Source: Hymenobacter psoromatis (GTDB lineage Bacteria > Bacteroidota > Bacteroidia > Cytophagales > Hymenobacteraceae). From it: DNA of 64,000 bases. The notes under the pieces were generated by a model. The model had not been told where the DNA came from. It saw only the letters and a list, made by a program, of their open reading frames with translations, and searched no databases. The stretch covers positions 3,534,001 through 3,598,000 of the forward strand of contig CP014771.1 in the NCBI GenBank assembly GCA_001596155.1. The letters run 5' to 3'. The position numbers and the translations under genes were made by a program. This document shows positions 1-8,565 of the stretch, piece after piece; the first letter of the stretch is position 1, and each line of letters opens with the position of its first letter.

Positions 1-111
1 GGTATTGCTGACTTCCAGGTGCTTAATCTGGTCATTTACTTGATAACAGACGGCCAGCGTGGCTTTGCTCACGTCCAGGCCGACAACGGGTAACGAAGAG
101 GCGATAACCAT
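1..111 (-). CDS. IS110-family transposase, N-terminal fragment (runs off the window)
   Basis: The 37 codons seen begin with ATG at 111 and read MVIASSLPVVGLDVSKATLA at the start. The G-x-D-V-S-K-x-T-L motif is the N-terminal RuvC-like DEDD signature of IS110-family recombinases; the Asp is the first catalytic acid. The rest of the gene lies left of the window, so completeness cannot be judged. IS110 elements move by a DEDD/serine recombinase guided by a bridge RNA, usually leave no obvious target duplication, and often lack clear inverted repeats. The element points leftwards and its upstream side abuts a truncated pirin gene. Confidence 0.85.
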   Translation of the reverse strand, partial: MVIASSLPVVGLDVSKATLAVCYQVNDQIKHLEVSNT

Positions 112-341
112 TAAGTACAGCAGTAAAAGAGTGGAGAAAAAGTAGTAAAAAAGGACTTCTAGGGTGTCTTTTACTATCCTGATACAGGCTCGGTGGCCTA
201 CTGGAACTGTCCAAAGTGACCCTAAAAAAGAGCGGGGATTGTCATGTTAAACGGGCTCCAACGCCCCATAAGATTAGAATCTTATTCCGCTCCTTTCCTT
301 TCATTGGCCCAAATTAGAGGGCGTACCTGAACATAGGATAA
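112..341 (-). other. Non-coding left end of the IS110 element (candidate bridge RNA region)
   Basis: No convincing gene lies between the IS110 start codon and the first codon of the pirin remnant. The stretch is about 230 bp and contains an 18-bp palindrome at 268-285 (ATAAGATT-AG-AATCTTAT). In the IS110 group the non-coding left end upstream of the recombinase encodes the bridge RNA, so a structured RNA is expected here. This is inference from family knowledge; I did not fold the region. The outer end of the element probably falls around 340-362, where pirin similarity starts. Confidence 0.4.
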
Positions 342-929
342 ACTATTTACCAACGGGTACTTAGTCTGGGCGACCACAGTATCATTGGTCCCGGCGGTGT
401 TCAGGTAACGCAAACGGGAAGTGGCATTTATCATGATGAATTACCGGAAATCCCTGGCACCAATTGCCATGCTTTTCAGATTTGGATAAATCATGCTGCC
501 AAGGACCGGTTGGTTGAGCCGAAAGCCCTTCATCTGCCTGCAAAAGAGGTACCCGAGTTCAAAACCGAGAAGGTTCTGCTGCGGGTAATTCAGGACAACT
601 ACCAGGATTTACAATCGCCGATGAAATTGGTAACCGAAACGTTGCTTTTCGATGTCACGATGCAACCAAATGCTACCCTTGAATTAGCAGCCAGGGAAAT
701 GGCCTTTATCTACTTGATTTCGGGCAAGATTGTGGTGGATGGCAAAGAAATAGCCGGCCCCAGTCTGGTTAAATTTGAAAATGAAGGCGATAGCATACAG
801 ATAACAACAAGCGGAGAGAAAGCAAATTTTATGTTTGCTTCCGGCACCCCGCACCATGAGCCTATTATCTACGGAGGACCTTTTGTGATAGAGTTACTAA
901 CTACTTATTATCAATCACTTAACTTATAA
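342..929 (+). pseudogene. Pirin-family protein, 5'-truncated remnant
   Basis: From about 363 the reading frame gives pirin-like sequence: LGDHSIIGPGGVQVTQTGSG, then CHAFQIWINHAAKD, then a C-terminal cupin half. Intact pirins have roughly 230-290 residues and a first cupin domain with a His-rich metal site. Here the frame closes upstream at a TAA (339-341), so most of the first cupin is missing. A TTG at 510 could start a 139-residue product, but it lies inside the homologous region and is not a credible native start. The break coincides with the outer end of the IS110 element, which probably caused it. Pirins are iron-binding cupins; some oxidise quercetin. Confidence 0.7.
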
Positions 930-1805
930 ACCTGTCATTTTGTAATTTGCTAATGCGGTGCAAATTCGTATGGCATCGGTAAACTTAGCCTTTTGTCTCA
1001 TTCGGTTTTCGATGCGTAATATAAAGAATGATTTCACCTTAGCAATGGCATTTTCAACAGCTATTCTTACCTGTGAAAAGAGCGAATTAATTGCTTTTTG
1101 TAGCTTAGTTAAGGGATGATATTTGCTCGCTTTATACGGAATCCAAACGTCTTTGCATTTGACTGCTTTTGTTATGCCTGTAAAGCCAGAATCGACATGC
1201 AGCCGATACGCACTCAAATCAATTCCGCCAAAAATATCTTTAAAAATAGTAAAATCATGTACATGCCTAGGGTAGGCCTTGCTAATGAATAAAATTCGCT
1301 TATCAAGGGTGCAAATAATTAGCCATTTTAGGGTGTGAAATTTTTTTACCACTGCAATGCTATTTTTGAACTTGCTGATTAACAGCGCGTTCGATTGGCA
1401 CTTCGGTTACATCAATCACCAGGTCAGTTATGCCTGCAAATTGCTCATTAACGGCCTCCTGATTCCTTTCCATAAAAGTATTTTGTACTTTTTGCTGTTG
1501 TAAAGCCGCTTGTAAGTGAGGCTTAAGGAGTTCCAGATACATGCTGGCGTTCGCGTCTGAAATACCAAAATACATGCCCATATTTTGAAGAGTGGGATAC
1601 GCTTTATGATAGTGCAAAACAAAAAAAGTGCCTCTCTTTTGTCCGTTAAAACAGGCTGCACCTGCCGGGCATAACGTGGGGATTCCTTGGGAATATATAA
1701 AGGAGCGAAATGCTCATAAAGTGCCGAAAACTCTACTAGCGAAAGACCAGTTGCTGCTTTGTACTGCCTATCATTGATAGCGTTGTGATAAATGCTGGAT
1801 GGCAT
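924..1805 (-). pseudogene. IS5-family transposase, decayed by two frameshifts and one nonsense codon
   Basis: Three consecutive minus-strand reading frames join into one DDE transposase. It starts MPSSIYHNAINDRQYKAATG at 1805, continues with YPTLQNMGMYFGISDANAS and DLVIDVTEVPIERAVNQQVQ (first catalytic Asp region), and ends with HVHDFTIFKD and LHVDSGFTGI (second Asp region). The frame slips at an A7/T7 run (1621-1627), meets an in-frame TAG (CTA at 1360-1362, probably from CAG), and slips again at a second run of seven (1341-1347). Removing one base from each run restores the frame, but the stop remains. The 3' end overlaps the pirin remnant stop by a few bases. Clear terminal repeats were not identified. 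Confidence 0.75.
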
Positions 1806-1988
1806 AGAAAATGCTTGTTGTAAGTAGAATTTATTAGTTATGTACGTAAAAACTTGCTAATCAGTTGTTAGCAAGTCTGATGACTACTCAGCAACAAATG
1901 CAGGAAACCCGCCAGCGCCAGCAACGAGGTGAAATGGGTTTTTTGCTTCCAGTATAACCTTAAAATAAGTTGGTTGCCTCTTTAATCA
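1806..1988. other. Spacer between two transposase genes, with a small hairpin
   Basis: No gene is supported. A perfect inverted repeat ACTTGCTAA / TTAGCAAGT at about 1851-1875 lies close to the presumed 5' end of the decayed IS5-type element and could be part of its terminal structure. No matching repeat was recognised at the other end. Confidence 0.3.
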
Positions 1989-2133
1989 CTGATGTTACGC
2001 CACGGGGAGTAGCGCGAACTTTGTAGTTCGCGTCCCCGCGCCGTTAAAGCCAGTAGAACGGCGCGGGGACGCGAACTACAACGTTCGCGCTACTCCCCGT
2101 TACCATCTCGAATAAGGTAGTGCGTAACATCAG
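1989..2133. repeat. 145-bp hairpin element with 12-bp terminal inverted repeats (MITE-like)
   Basis: Outer arms CTGATGTTACGC (1989-2000) and GCGTAACATCAG (2122-2133) are exact inverted copies. Inside, two 44-bp arms (2002-2045 and 2057-2100) are inverted copies with a single mismatch, separated by 11 bp. The right terminal repeat ends one base before an ATG that opens the long frame of the ISAs1 transposase. It may be a miniature transposable element or a folded intergenic repeat. No copy of the 12-bp arm was seen beyond the 3' end of the transposase, so I do not think these arms are the ends of the ISAs1 element. Confidence 0.7.
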
Positions 2134-2241
2134 ATGAGTAACCGGATGAATAAACGTGGCTTTTGGCCCTTCCAACCGCGCCGGCCCGACGGGCAGACTA
2201 AACGCATTTGGCTAGCGTGCTATCAGCAGACCTTTGCGGGC

Positions 2242-3339
2242 ATGTCCCTGCTCACGCACTTGGCCGAGGTACCCGATTTTCGCCAGCCTGGCCGCAATTT
2301 TCGTCACCCCCTGCTTTCCATTCTCGTTATCAGTGTATTAGCCGTCTTGTGCGGGGCCGACGATTTCGAAGATATAGCCGACTTCGGCCAGCAAAAACAG
2401 GTTCCCCTAGCCCGCCACCTGGCCCTGCCCCACGGCGTGCCCGCCGCCGACACGTTCCGCCGCGTCTTTCAGCACCTGGACGCGGCGGCTTTCAACGCCG
2501 CCTTTTTGAACTGGGTACGCCAGTTGCTGCCCGCCCCGGTCGCCGCCCAGGTCTGCGTGGACGGGCAGACGTTGCGCGGCAGCGGCCCGCAGGCGCTGCA
2601 CGTAGTCTCGGCCCTGGCCCGCGCCGAGGGCCTCTGCCTGGCGCAGGTGGCGACCAGGGGCAAGGGGCAGGAATTGGCCGCTATTCCCGACGTGCTGGCC
2701 CTGCTGGACTTGTCGGGCGGGGCGCTCGTCAGCCTCGATGCGCTGGGCTGCCAGCCCGCCATCGCCGCCCAGATTGGCAACCAGGGTGGCCATTACCTGC
2801 TGGCCCTCAAGCAGAACCAGCCCACTCTGTGCGCCGAGGCCGAGCGAGCGTTGGCCGGCGTTCGGCCCCAGGCTGAGGCCACTGGCTGGGCCAGCCACAA
2901 CACACCCGTGCGCTGGCAAGTGGCCGTGCAGACCGACCTGCGCTGGGTCAACGAGGATGGGCGCTGGCCGCAGCTGGCGGCCCTGGTGCGGGTGGAAACG
3001 GTGCGCTATCCGGCCGGTAGCCCGCCCCAGGCCCAGCCCCCGCGCTACTACCTCAGCAGCCAGCCTGAGCTAACGGCGGCCCAGGCCCTGACGGCCGTGC
3101 GGGGACACTGGGCCGTAGAAAACCAACTGCACTGGCACTTGGATGTGACCCTGCGGCAGGACGCCCACCGCCTACGCGACGAGCGAGCCGCCGAAAATCT
3201 GGCCCTGGTGCGCAAAATGGCCCTAAATCTGCTGCGCGCCGATCCCTCGTCCGGCAGTCTGAAAGTCAAGCGCAAGCGCTTGGGCTGGAGTGATACCCAT
3301 TTAGAGGCCCTCTTGGCCCAGATTGCCAAATGCGGTTAG
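2242..3339 (+). CDS. ISAs1-family transposase (DDE), apparently intact
   Basis: The protein starts MSLLTHLAEVPDFRQPGRNF, as ISAs1-family transposases usually do, followed by the hydrophobic HPLLSILVISVLAVLCGADD block, the first catalytic Asp in QVCVDGQTLRGS, the second in LVSLDALGCQPAIAAQI, and a Y-x2-S plus H-W-x-V-E-N-Q-L-H-W-x-L-D-V block (final Glu) near the end. The length of 365 residues fits the family. An upstream ATG at 2134 would add 36 non-homologous residues and is less likely. No frameshift or stop was seen. Terminal inverted repeats of the element were not identified; the right end probably lies in 3340-3450. Confidence 0.85.
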   Translation: MSLLTHLAEVPDFRQPGRNFRHPLLSILVISVLAVLCGADDFEDIADFGQQKQVPLARHLALPHGVPAADTFRRVFQHLDAAAFNAAFLNWVRQLLPAPVAAQVCVDGQTLRGSGPQALHVVSALARAEGLCLAQVATRGKGQELAAIPDVLALLDLSGGALVSLDALGCQPAIAAQIGNQGGHYLLALKQNQPTLCAEAERALAGVRPQAEATGWASHNTPVRWQVAVQTDLRWVNEDGRWPQLAALVRVETVRYPAGSPPQAQPPRYYLSSQPELTAAQALTAVRGHWAVENQLHWHLDVTLRQDAHRLRDERAAENLALVRKMALNLLRADPSSGSLKVKRKRLGWSDTHLEALLAQIAKCG

Positions 3340-3463
3340 TCTGCCGGTATGGTACGCTAAGTAGATTACTCGCTTAATCCACGTTACTTTGCTTTCTTTA
3401 GCTAACCCGAAGCAGAGGCTCGATTAGGATGCTAGCTAGTACCCGTGTTCGGCAGGAAGTATC

Positions 3464-4159
3464 ATGAACCGTGTTGACCGCCTGTTTGGCATCATTATCC
3501 TGCTGCAAGCCCGCAAATACGTGCCCGCGGAGCGGATAGCTGAGCAGTTCCATATCAGCGTCCGCACGGTGTATCGCGATATCAAAGCGCTGGCTGAGCA
3601 GGGAATCCCCGTCAGTTTCGAGGTGGGGCGGGGCTATTTCCTGGTGGCGGGGTATTTTTTACCCCCGGTAGGCTTTACCGCCGACGAAGCCAATGCCTTA
3701 ATCCTGCTCGGAACCCTGGGTACGGCCCTGGCCGACCAGTCCATTCAGCCGCACGTGATAACTGCCCTGCAAAAAGTAAAAGCCGTCCTCCGTGGCCCCG
3801 ACCAGGACCGACTGGGGCAACTAGCGGACAGTATTCGGTTGCGGGTGCCGGAATACCGGGAGGGTAATACGAACTATCTGTCTACTATTCAAGCCGCTAT
3901 CGCCAGTCACTACGTGCTGGAACTAGCGTACCAGGACAAAGCAGGCGAGCGTACCCAACGCCGAATCGAACCCATCGGCCTAGTGTTCTACAACTTCGCC
4001 TGGCAACTGGTAGGCTGGTGCCAGCTGCGGGGGGGCTACCGCGAGTTCCGGGTGGCCCGCATCCACCGGCTGACGGCGACAACCCAGCCGTTCACTAACC
4101 AAGCCCCGCTCTCCCTGGCCGAGTACCTGGCCCGTCTGAATCTACCCCACGCAGGCTAA
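3464..4159 (+). CDS. YafY-type transcriptional regulator (HTH + WYL domain)
   Basis: Residues 1-60 form a DeoR-like winged helix (AERIAEQFHISVRTVYRDIK). The middle links to a C-terminal WYL domain from about residue 145 (VLELAYQDKAGERTQRRIEP, then FYNFAWQLVGWC). WYL domains sense small ligands or nucleic acids. Length, 231 residues, is normal. The gene lies 90 bp upstream of a co-directional VOC-family gene, a common pairing in which the regulator and a glyoxalase-fold protein are neighbours. The target is unknown; autoregulation and control of the next gene are plausible inferences. Confidence 0.85.
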   Translation: MNRVDRLFGIIILLQARKYVPAERIAEQFHISVRTVYRDIKALAEQGIPVSFEVGRGYFLVAGYFLPPVGFTADEANALILLGTLGTALADQSIQPHVITALQKVKAVLRGPDQDRLGQLADSIRLRVPEYREGNTNYLSTIQAAIASHYVLELAYQDKAGERTQRRIEPIGLVFYNFAWQLVGWCQLRGGYREFRVARIHRLTATTQPFTNQAPLSLAEYLARLNLPHAG

Positions 4160-4249
4160 TTTTTTCGCCGGGTTACCGAGGACTGCCATAGGGTTGTCAG
4201 TGCGCGTACCGCTCTTTGTGGTATCCACTCCCTTTTTCACCCCTATCCC

Positions 4250-4666
4250 ATGAATTTCACTTCTGTTCGTCTTATCACCGCTGATTTTGAACGCCTGTTT
4301 AGCTTCTACGAGAAAATTAGCAGTCAGCCATTTACGCGCTACACGCCCAGCTTTGGCGAGTTGCACACTAGCGGGGCTACGCTGGCCATCGGCGACACCA
4401 GCACCCTGGCCCCCTTTGGCGGGGAGCAAGTGGCCAGCCCCGCCACCAACCGCACGGCCATCCTGGAATTCCGGGTGGCCGATGTCGATGCCGAGTACCA
4501 GCGCCTCGCCCACCTGCTAGGCGAAGCGGTGGTACAAGCCCCCACTACCATGCCTTGGGGTAATCGTTCGCTGCTCTTCCGCGACCCCGATGGCAACTTA
4601 CTCAACTTCTTCACACCCGCCACCCCGGAGGCTATCGAGAAGTTCGCCAGCCAGCCGGTGGATTAA
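4250..4666 (+). CDS. VOC-family (glyoxalase/bleomycin-resistance fold) protein
   Basis: 138 residues with the two beta-alpha-beta-beta-beta modules of the vicinal-oxygen-chelate fold: MNFTSVRLITADFERLFSFY at the start and a second module ending in the typical SLLFRDPDGNLLNFFTP. Members bind a divalent metal and act as lyases, dioxygenases or drug-binding proteins; the substrate cannot be told from sequence. It is probably co-transcribed with the WYL regulator upstream and is followed by a good terminator. Confidence 0.85.
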   Translation: MNFTSVRLITADFERLFSFYEKISSQPFTRYTPSFGELHTSGATLAIGDTSTLAPFGGEQVASPATNRTAILEFRVADVDAEYQRLAHLLGEAVVQAPTTMPWGNRSLLFRDPDGNLLNFFTPATPEAIEKFASQPVD

Positions 4667-4690
4667 CGAATCCGGCCCTCAAGGATAGTA

Positions 4691-4731
4691 AAAGCCCTCC
4701 GCTAAAACCAATATTTTCGCGGAGGGTTTTT
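4691..4731 (+). terminator. Rho-independent terminator after the VOC gene
   Basis: Stem AAAGCCCTCCGC / GCGGAGGGTTTTT with a 16-base loop, ending in a T run, 24 bp after the VOC stop codon. Confidence 0.85.
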
Positions 4732-4844
4732 ACATTTATTTCAGTTAGTATGTTGTTTTACAATATGTTAGCTAAAAAAATTTCTTCCGCGACAAGCCGG
4801 ACGCCCGTCTTTGTCAATAATCAGAAAATCAACTGATTAAGTGC

Positions 4845-5300
4845 CTAACAAGTAAATCCGCCTGTCTGAAAAATGAACCTCCGTAAGGCACTTCTCGAGT
4901 CCGAAACCAGCCGTTGACGGGCCAGGCAGCCGGGGCTAGGCCGCGTCGTCTTCGCTTCGCAGCAGGTGGAAGGCCCCCGCTGGCGAAAAGCCTGAATGGT
5001 GCAGCCGTACATTTTCTTGGAGGTGCGCGAAAAGTGACGCGTGTCGGTGAAGCCCCGCTCGGCGGCAATTTCCTTGGTCGAGCTGTCGGAATGCAGCAGG
5101 CAGGCTTCGGCCAGCTTCAGGCGCGAGGTAGTAAGGTAGGTTTGCAGCGACTCGCCAGCGTGGGCGCGGAAGTACTCGCTGAAGTTGGTGGGCGATATAT
5201 TGGCCTGCTCGGCCAGGGCGAGTACGCGCAGCGCCGCGTAGTCAAACGACCTTTTAACCAAGGCCACCCCTATCGTCATTTTGACTAAAACAAAGGGCAT
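4845..5300 (-). CDS. AraC-type DNA-binding domain protein, lacking a sensor domain (possibly a truncated gene)
   Basis: Residues about 20-110 are the double helix-turn-helix of AraC/XylS regulators (LAEQANISPTNFSEYFRAH, then STKEIAAERGFTDTRHFSRT). The usual N-terminal sensor of 150-200 residues is absent and the 40-residue C-terminal tail is rich in Cys, Arg and Ser and does not look like an AraC tail. Start at 5300 is assumed; ATG at 5279 is an alternative. It is divergently placed from the oxidoreductase at 5368, sharing a 67-bp promoter region. It may be a remnant of a full regulator with a frameshift near its 3' end. Confidence 0.5.
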   Translation of the reverse strand: MPFVLVKMTIGVALVKRSFDYAALRVLALAEQANISPTNFSEYFRAHAGESLQTYLTTSRLKLAEACLLHSDSSTKEIAAERGFTDTRHFSRTSKKMYGCTIQAFRQRGPSTCCEAKTTRPSPGCLARQRLVSDSRSALRRFIFQTGGFTC

Positions 5301-5367
5301 TTTGGTTAAGCCGATTTTTCAGGCAGCAGCGACCTTTGTACCGTCAACAAACCGAAAATAACTCCTT

Positions 5368-6342
5368 ATGAAAGCGATAAGAATTCATGCTTTTGGCGGA
5401 CCGGAGGTCCTGCAACTAGAAGACATCGCCCGACCGGTGCCAGCGGCGGATGAAATTTTAATCAAGGTGTATGCCTGCGGCGTAAACCCGGTGGACTGGG
5501 TTATTCGAGATGGCAGCAGCGAGGTCATGAAGTCGTTTTTGACTTTGCCGCTGACCCTGGGCTGGGATGCGGCCGGCATTGTGGAAGAAATAGGCAGCGA
5601 GGTAACCACCTTTCAAAAAGGCGATGCCGTGTATGGGGAGCCTAATTTTCCCGGTGATGGCAGCTATGCCGAATACTGCGCGGCCAAAGCCAGTCAATTT
5701 GCCCTCAAACCGAAGACCATCAGCTTTAACGAAGCGGCGGGAGTACCGCTGGCTGGTCTCACGGCCTGGACGGCCCTCTTTGAGCAAGGTAAGCTTCAGC
5801 CCGGCCAACGCATCTTAATTCAAGGGGCCTCGGGGGGGGTAGGCGGCTTTGCAGTGCAGTTTGCCAAAGCGAAGGGGGCGTATGTAATCGGTACCACTTC
5901 GGTCAGCAACCTGGAGTACGTCAAGCAACTGGGGGCCGATGAGGTCCTTGATTACCGGAGCCAGCGGGTAGAAGAGCTGGTGCATGACGTGGACGTAGTG
6001 TTGGAAGCGTCGCCCCTGCGCGATAACGCGGAGCGCCTGAAAACGGTAGCCGTCCTGAAAGACGGGGGAATCTTCGTGACGGTTAACCTGGATTTTCCGT
6101 TCAACGAGGAAGTCACCGCCGCCCTGGCCCAGAAAAACGCCACCGGCGAGCTATCGGCCAACCAACCCCGGCAGGAATGGCTCGCCGAAATGGCGGAGCT
6201 GATTGATGCCGGCAAGGTGAAGGTGCTCATCAGCCAGGTGTTTCCGCTGGCGCAGGTGGCGGAAGCCCACCGCGAAAGCGCCACCTTGCGGGTCCGGGGC
6301 AAGCTCGTGCTGGAAGTCAGAAAAGAAAGCGAGCCAGCATGA
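5368..6342 (+). CDS. NADP-dependent zinc-free alcohol dehydrogenase-like oxidoreductase (quinone oxidoreductase subfamily)
   Basis: 324 residues of the medium-chain dehydrogenase/reductase family. The N-terminal GroES-like domain (1-110) includes KVYACGVNPVDWVIRDG and GWDAAGIVEEIG. The Rossmann domain carries IQGASGGVGGFAVQFAKAKG at about 151-170, the AxxGGVG form of quinone oxidoreductases. Catalytic-zinc ligands are absent, as usual for this branch. The likely reaction is NADPH-dependent reduction of quinones or enones. Its stop overlaps the ATG of the AraC gene downstream (ATGA), showing translational coupling. Confidence 0.9.
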   Translation: MKAIRIHAFGGPEVLQLEDIARPVPAADEILIKVYACGVNPVDWVIRDGSSEVMKSFLTLPLTLGWDAAGIVEEIGSEVTTFQKGDAVYGEPNFPGDGSYAEYCAAKASQFALKPKTISFNEAAGVPLAGLTAWTALFEQGKLQPGQRILIQGASGGVGGFAVQFAKAKGAYVIGTTSVSNLEYVKQLGADEVLDYRSQRVEELVHDVDVVLEASPLRDNAERLKTVAVLKDGGIFVTVNLDFPFNEEVTAALAQKNATGELSANQPRQEWLAEMAELIDAGKVKVLISQVFPLAQVAEAHRESATLRVRGKLVLEVRKESEPA

Positions 6343-7247
6343 GGCGTTTTCAAACGATAAGCGAATTTCACGAGTTCAGGCAGTTGCCTAAACCCCAGCA
6401 TCCGCTCATCAGCGTAGTAGATGTAGGCACGGTTCCGCCGCCGGGTGAGGACGAGCCGAGTAGTTTGCTACTGGATTTTTACACTATTTCGGTCAAAAGA
6501 ATACGCAACGTCCACGTAAAATACGGGCAGCATCCGTTTGACTTTAAGGAGGGCATCCTGTCCTTTATGGCACCCAACCAGGTGTTTAGCCTGGCGGTTG
6601 ATAACAAAGACGAAGCAGTAGAACAGTCAGGGTGGGTGATATTCATCCACCCTGATTTTCTTTGGAATACGCCGCTGGCCACCACCATCAAGCAGTACGA
6701 TTTTTGGGATTACGCGCTCCACGAAGCCTTATTTCTTTCGGCCAAGGAAGAAGCGACCATCCTGCATATCATTCTGGCGATTGAGCAAGAGTATAGTGCT
6801 AATATTGACCGGTTTAGCAAGCAAATTATCATCTCGCAGGTGGAGGGTTTGCTGAATTACGCCGACCGGTTTTATCATCGCCAGTTCCTTACCCGAGAAA
6901 AAGCCAACCACCAGGCACTGGAACAATTGGAAAAAGTACTGCATAATTATTTCAACAGCACTGATTTAGCAGCACGAGGCTTGCCAACCGTGCGATACGT
7001 AGCCGAACAGTTGCATATTTCACCCAGGTATTTAAGTGCTTTATTGCGCGTAGCAACCGGGCAAAACACCCAGCAGCACATTCATGCGAAGCTGATAGCC
7101 AAAGCCAAAGAAAAATTATCAACTACGACCCTGACAGTAAGCGAAATTGCTTACGAGCTGGGGTTTGAGCATTTGCCTTCGTTCAGTAAGCTATTCAAGA
7201 CCAAAACGAGCCTGTCACCTTTGGAATTTAGAGCTTCTTTTAATTGA
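6339..7247 (+). CDS. AraC-family transcriptional regulator
   Basis: 302 residues: an N-terminal AraC-type ligand-binding (cupin-like) domain to about 170, then a C-terminal double HTH (PTVRYVAEQLHISPRYLSAL and LTVSEIAYELGFEHLPSFSK). Full length for the family. The start codon overlaps the oxidoreductase stop by four bases, so the two are translated together; it probably controls this small operon and perhaps the NmrA-like gene 63 bp downstream. Confidence 0.9.
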   Translation: MRRFQTISEFHEFRQLPKPQHPLISVVDVGTVPPPGEDEPSSLLLDFYTISVKRIRNVHVKYGQHPFDFKEGILSFMAPNQVFSLAVDNKDEAVEQSGWVIFIHPDFLWNTPLATTIKQYDFWDYALHEALFLSAKEEATILHIILAIEQEYSANIDRFSKQIIISQVEGLLNYADRFYHRQFLTREKANHQALEQLEKVLHNYFNSTDLAARGLPTVRYVAEQLHISPRYLSALLRVATGQNTQQHIHAKLIAKAKEKLSTTTLTVSEIAYELGFEHLPSFSKLFKTKTSLSPLEFRASFN

Positions 7248-7310
7248 CCGAAAGACGGACTAGCGCCCTGTTTGCCTACTTTTTAACAACGCCCGACTCA
7301 CGTAAATGCT

Positions 7311-8308
7311 ATGAAAATAATCGTCACTGGCTCCCTGGGAAATGTCAGCGGACCGCTCGCAGAAACGCTGGTCCGCAACGGGCACCGCGTCACGGTCATC
7401 AGCAGCGACCCCGGAAAAGCGGCGCAAATCGATGCCCTGGGTGCCACCGCCGCGATTGGGTCCTTAGCCGATGGGGACTTCATCCGGCAAACGCTCACGG
7501 GGGCTGATGCCCTTTACGCGATGACTCCCTTCAGCTTTACCGCCCTTGACCAATCGGCTTATTTGCGCGAAATCGCAACGAACTACGTGCAAGCCATTCG
7601 GCACAATGGCCTCAAAAGGGCGGTGGTGCTCAGTGGCTGGGCGGCCGATTTAGTGCCGTCGGTGAGTGTGGAAGACGTATTTGCGCCGCTGGCAGGTGTC
7701 GCCGTCACGTTCCTGCGCCCGGCTTATTTTTACATAGGACTTACGCAAAAGACGTCTGTCATTGCGAGCGAAGCGCGGCAATCGCACCAGAACGACTGGC
7801 GCGGGTGTCGTTCTGGTGCGATTGCTTCGCTTTGCTCGCAATGACAGACGATTTGCGTAAGTCCTATTATAGTAACTTTTACCAGTCCTCAGCGGCCATT
7901 AAGCAGACCGGCCGCCTCACGGCAGTTTGTGGCGGTGAAGACCGAATCGTCTTCGTCTCGCCGAAGGACATTGCGGCCGCGGCCGCCGAGGAGCTGGTGA
8001 CCTCAGCCCCGAGTCAGGTGCGCTACGTGGGCAGCGAAGAGCTGACCTGTAACGAAGCGGCCCGCATTATTGGCACCGCTATCGGCAACCCCTCACTCCA
8101 CTGGACGACGATAGCCGAGGAGCAGCTGCTGGCGGCCTATAAAGGGATGGGGCTACCGGATGCGCTCGCGAAAAGTTTTGTGGAAATGGAGGCGACCATG
8201 CACAACGGCACGGCGTTGGCCAATTTTCACCGGGCAAACCCCACGCTGGGCAAAGTGAAGTTGGCAGATTTTGCCAAAGAGTTTGCCGTCGCCTATCAGG
8301 CCCACTAA
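7311..8308 (+). pseudogene. NmrA-type NAD(P)-binding reductase gene split by a miniature element
   Basis: The 5' part (7311-7732) encodes a Rossmann start MKIIVTGSLGNVSGPLAETL and runs to TFLRPAYFY. The 3' part (7870-8308) continues SNFYQSSAAIKQTGRL and ends at a stop at 8308. Deleting 7733-7869 rejoins the frames as PAYFYSNFYQ and gives a 286-residue protein, the usual size of NmrA/SDR-a proteins of this type. As it stands, translation from 7311 enters the element and stops at 7844, giving a 177-residue truncated product. The family includes quinone- and NADPH-sensing reductases. It follows the oxidoreductase and AraC genes and was probably in their operon. Confidence 0.9.
7733..7869. mobile_element. 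Miniature inverted-repeat element with TA target duplication
   Basis: Nearly perfect long inverted repeat: the left arm begins ATAGGACTTACGCAAA and continues with GTCTGTCATTGCGAGCG; the right arm is its inverted copy ending GCGTAAGTCCTAT. A TA dinucleotide stands on both sides (7731-7732 and 7868-7869), and removing element plus one TA restores the host gene exactly. TA duplications are typical of IS630/Tc1-mariner transposases, so a related full-length element elsewhere in the genome is a likely source. No coding capacity. Confidence 0.85.
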
Positions 8309-8565
8309 GTAGTACCCCGTGGCAGGCCTTCGCAAGTTCTCCCAGTCGGGTGCTACCCCTGCCCATACTCACCATCTTCCGGCCCACTTGCACACCGACC
8401 ACCACCACGGCGCGCGGGGCTGCCGCCTTACACGCCAAATCACAAGTGGTTTGTTGCCCTATCCTGACCCCAGGGGCCGCGCCCGCTAGCTTATCCCCCC
8501 CACGCTACTGCTCCGGCGGCTGGCGGCTGAGTAGCTGGTTGCTGGGGCAGTAGCGTCATTGACCG

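Noticed and set aside
2208-2876. 222-residue ORF inside the ISAs1 transposase
   Set aside because: Arg/Pro/Gly-rich frame shadow of the transposase; no motif.
7805-8308. 167-residue ORF starting in the miniature element
   Set aside because: Its first 20 residues are element sequence; it is the 3' half of the interrupted NmrA gene, not a gene of its own.
8350-8553. Possible small gene between the NmrA and dienelactone hydrolase genes
   Set aside because: Proline/threonine-rich, no ribosome site, no conservation evident; the 260-bp gap contains nothing else supported.
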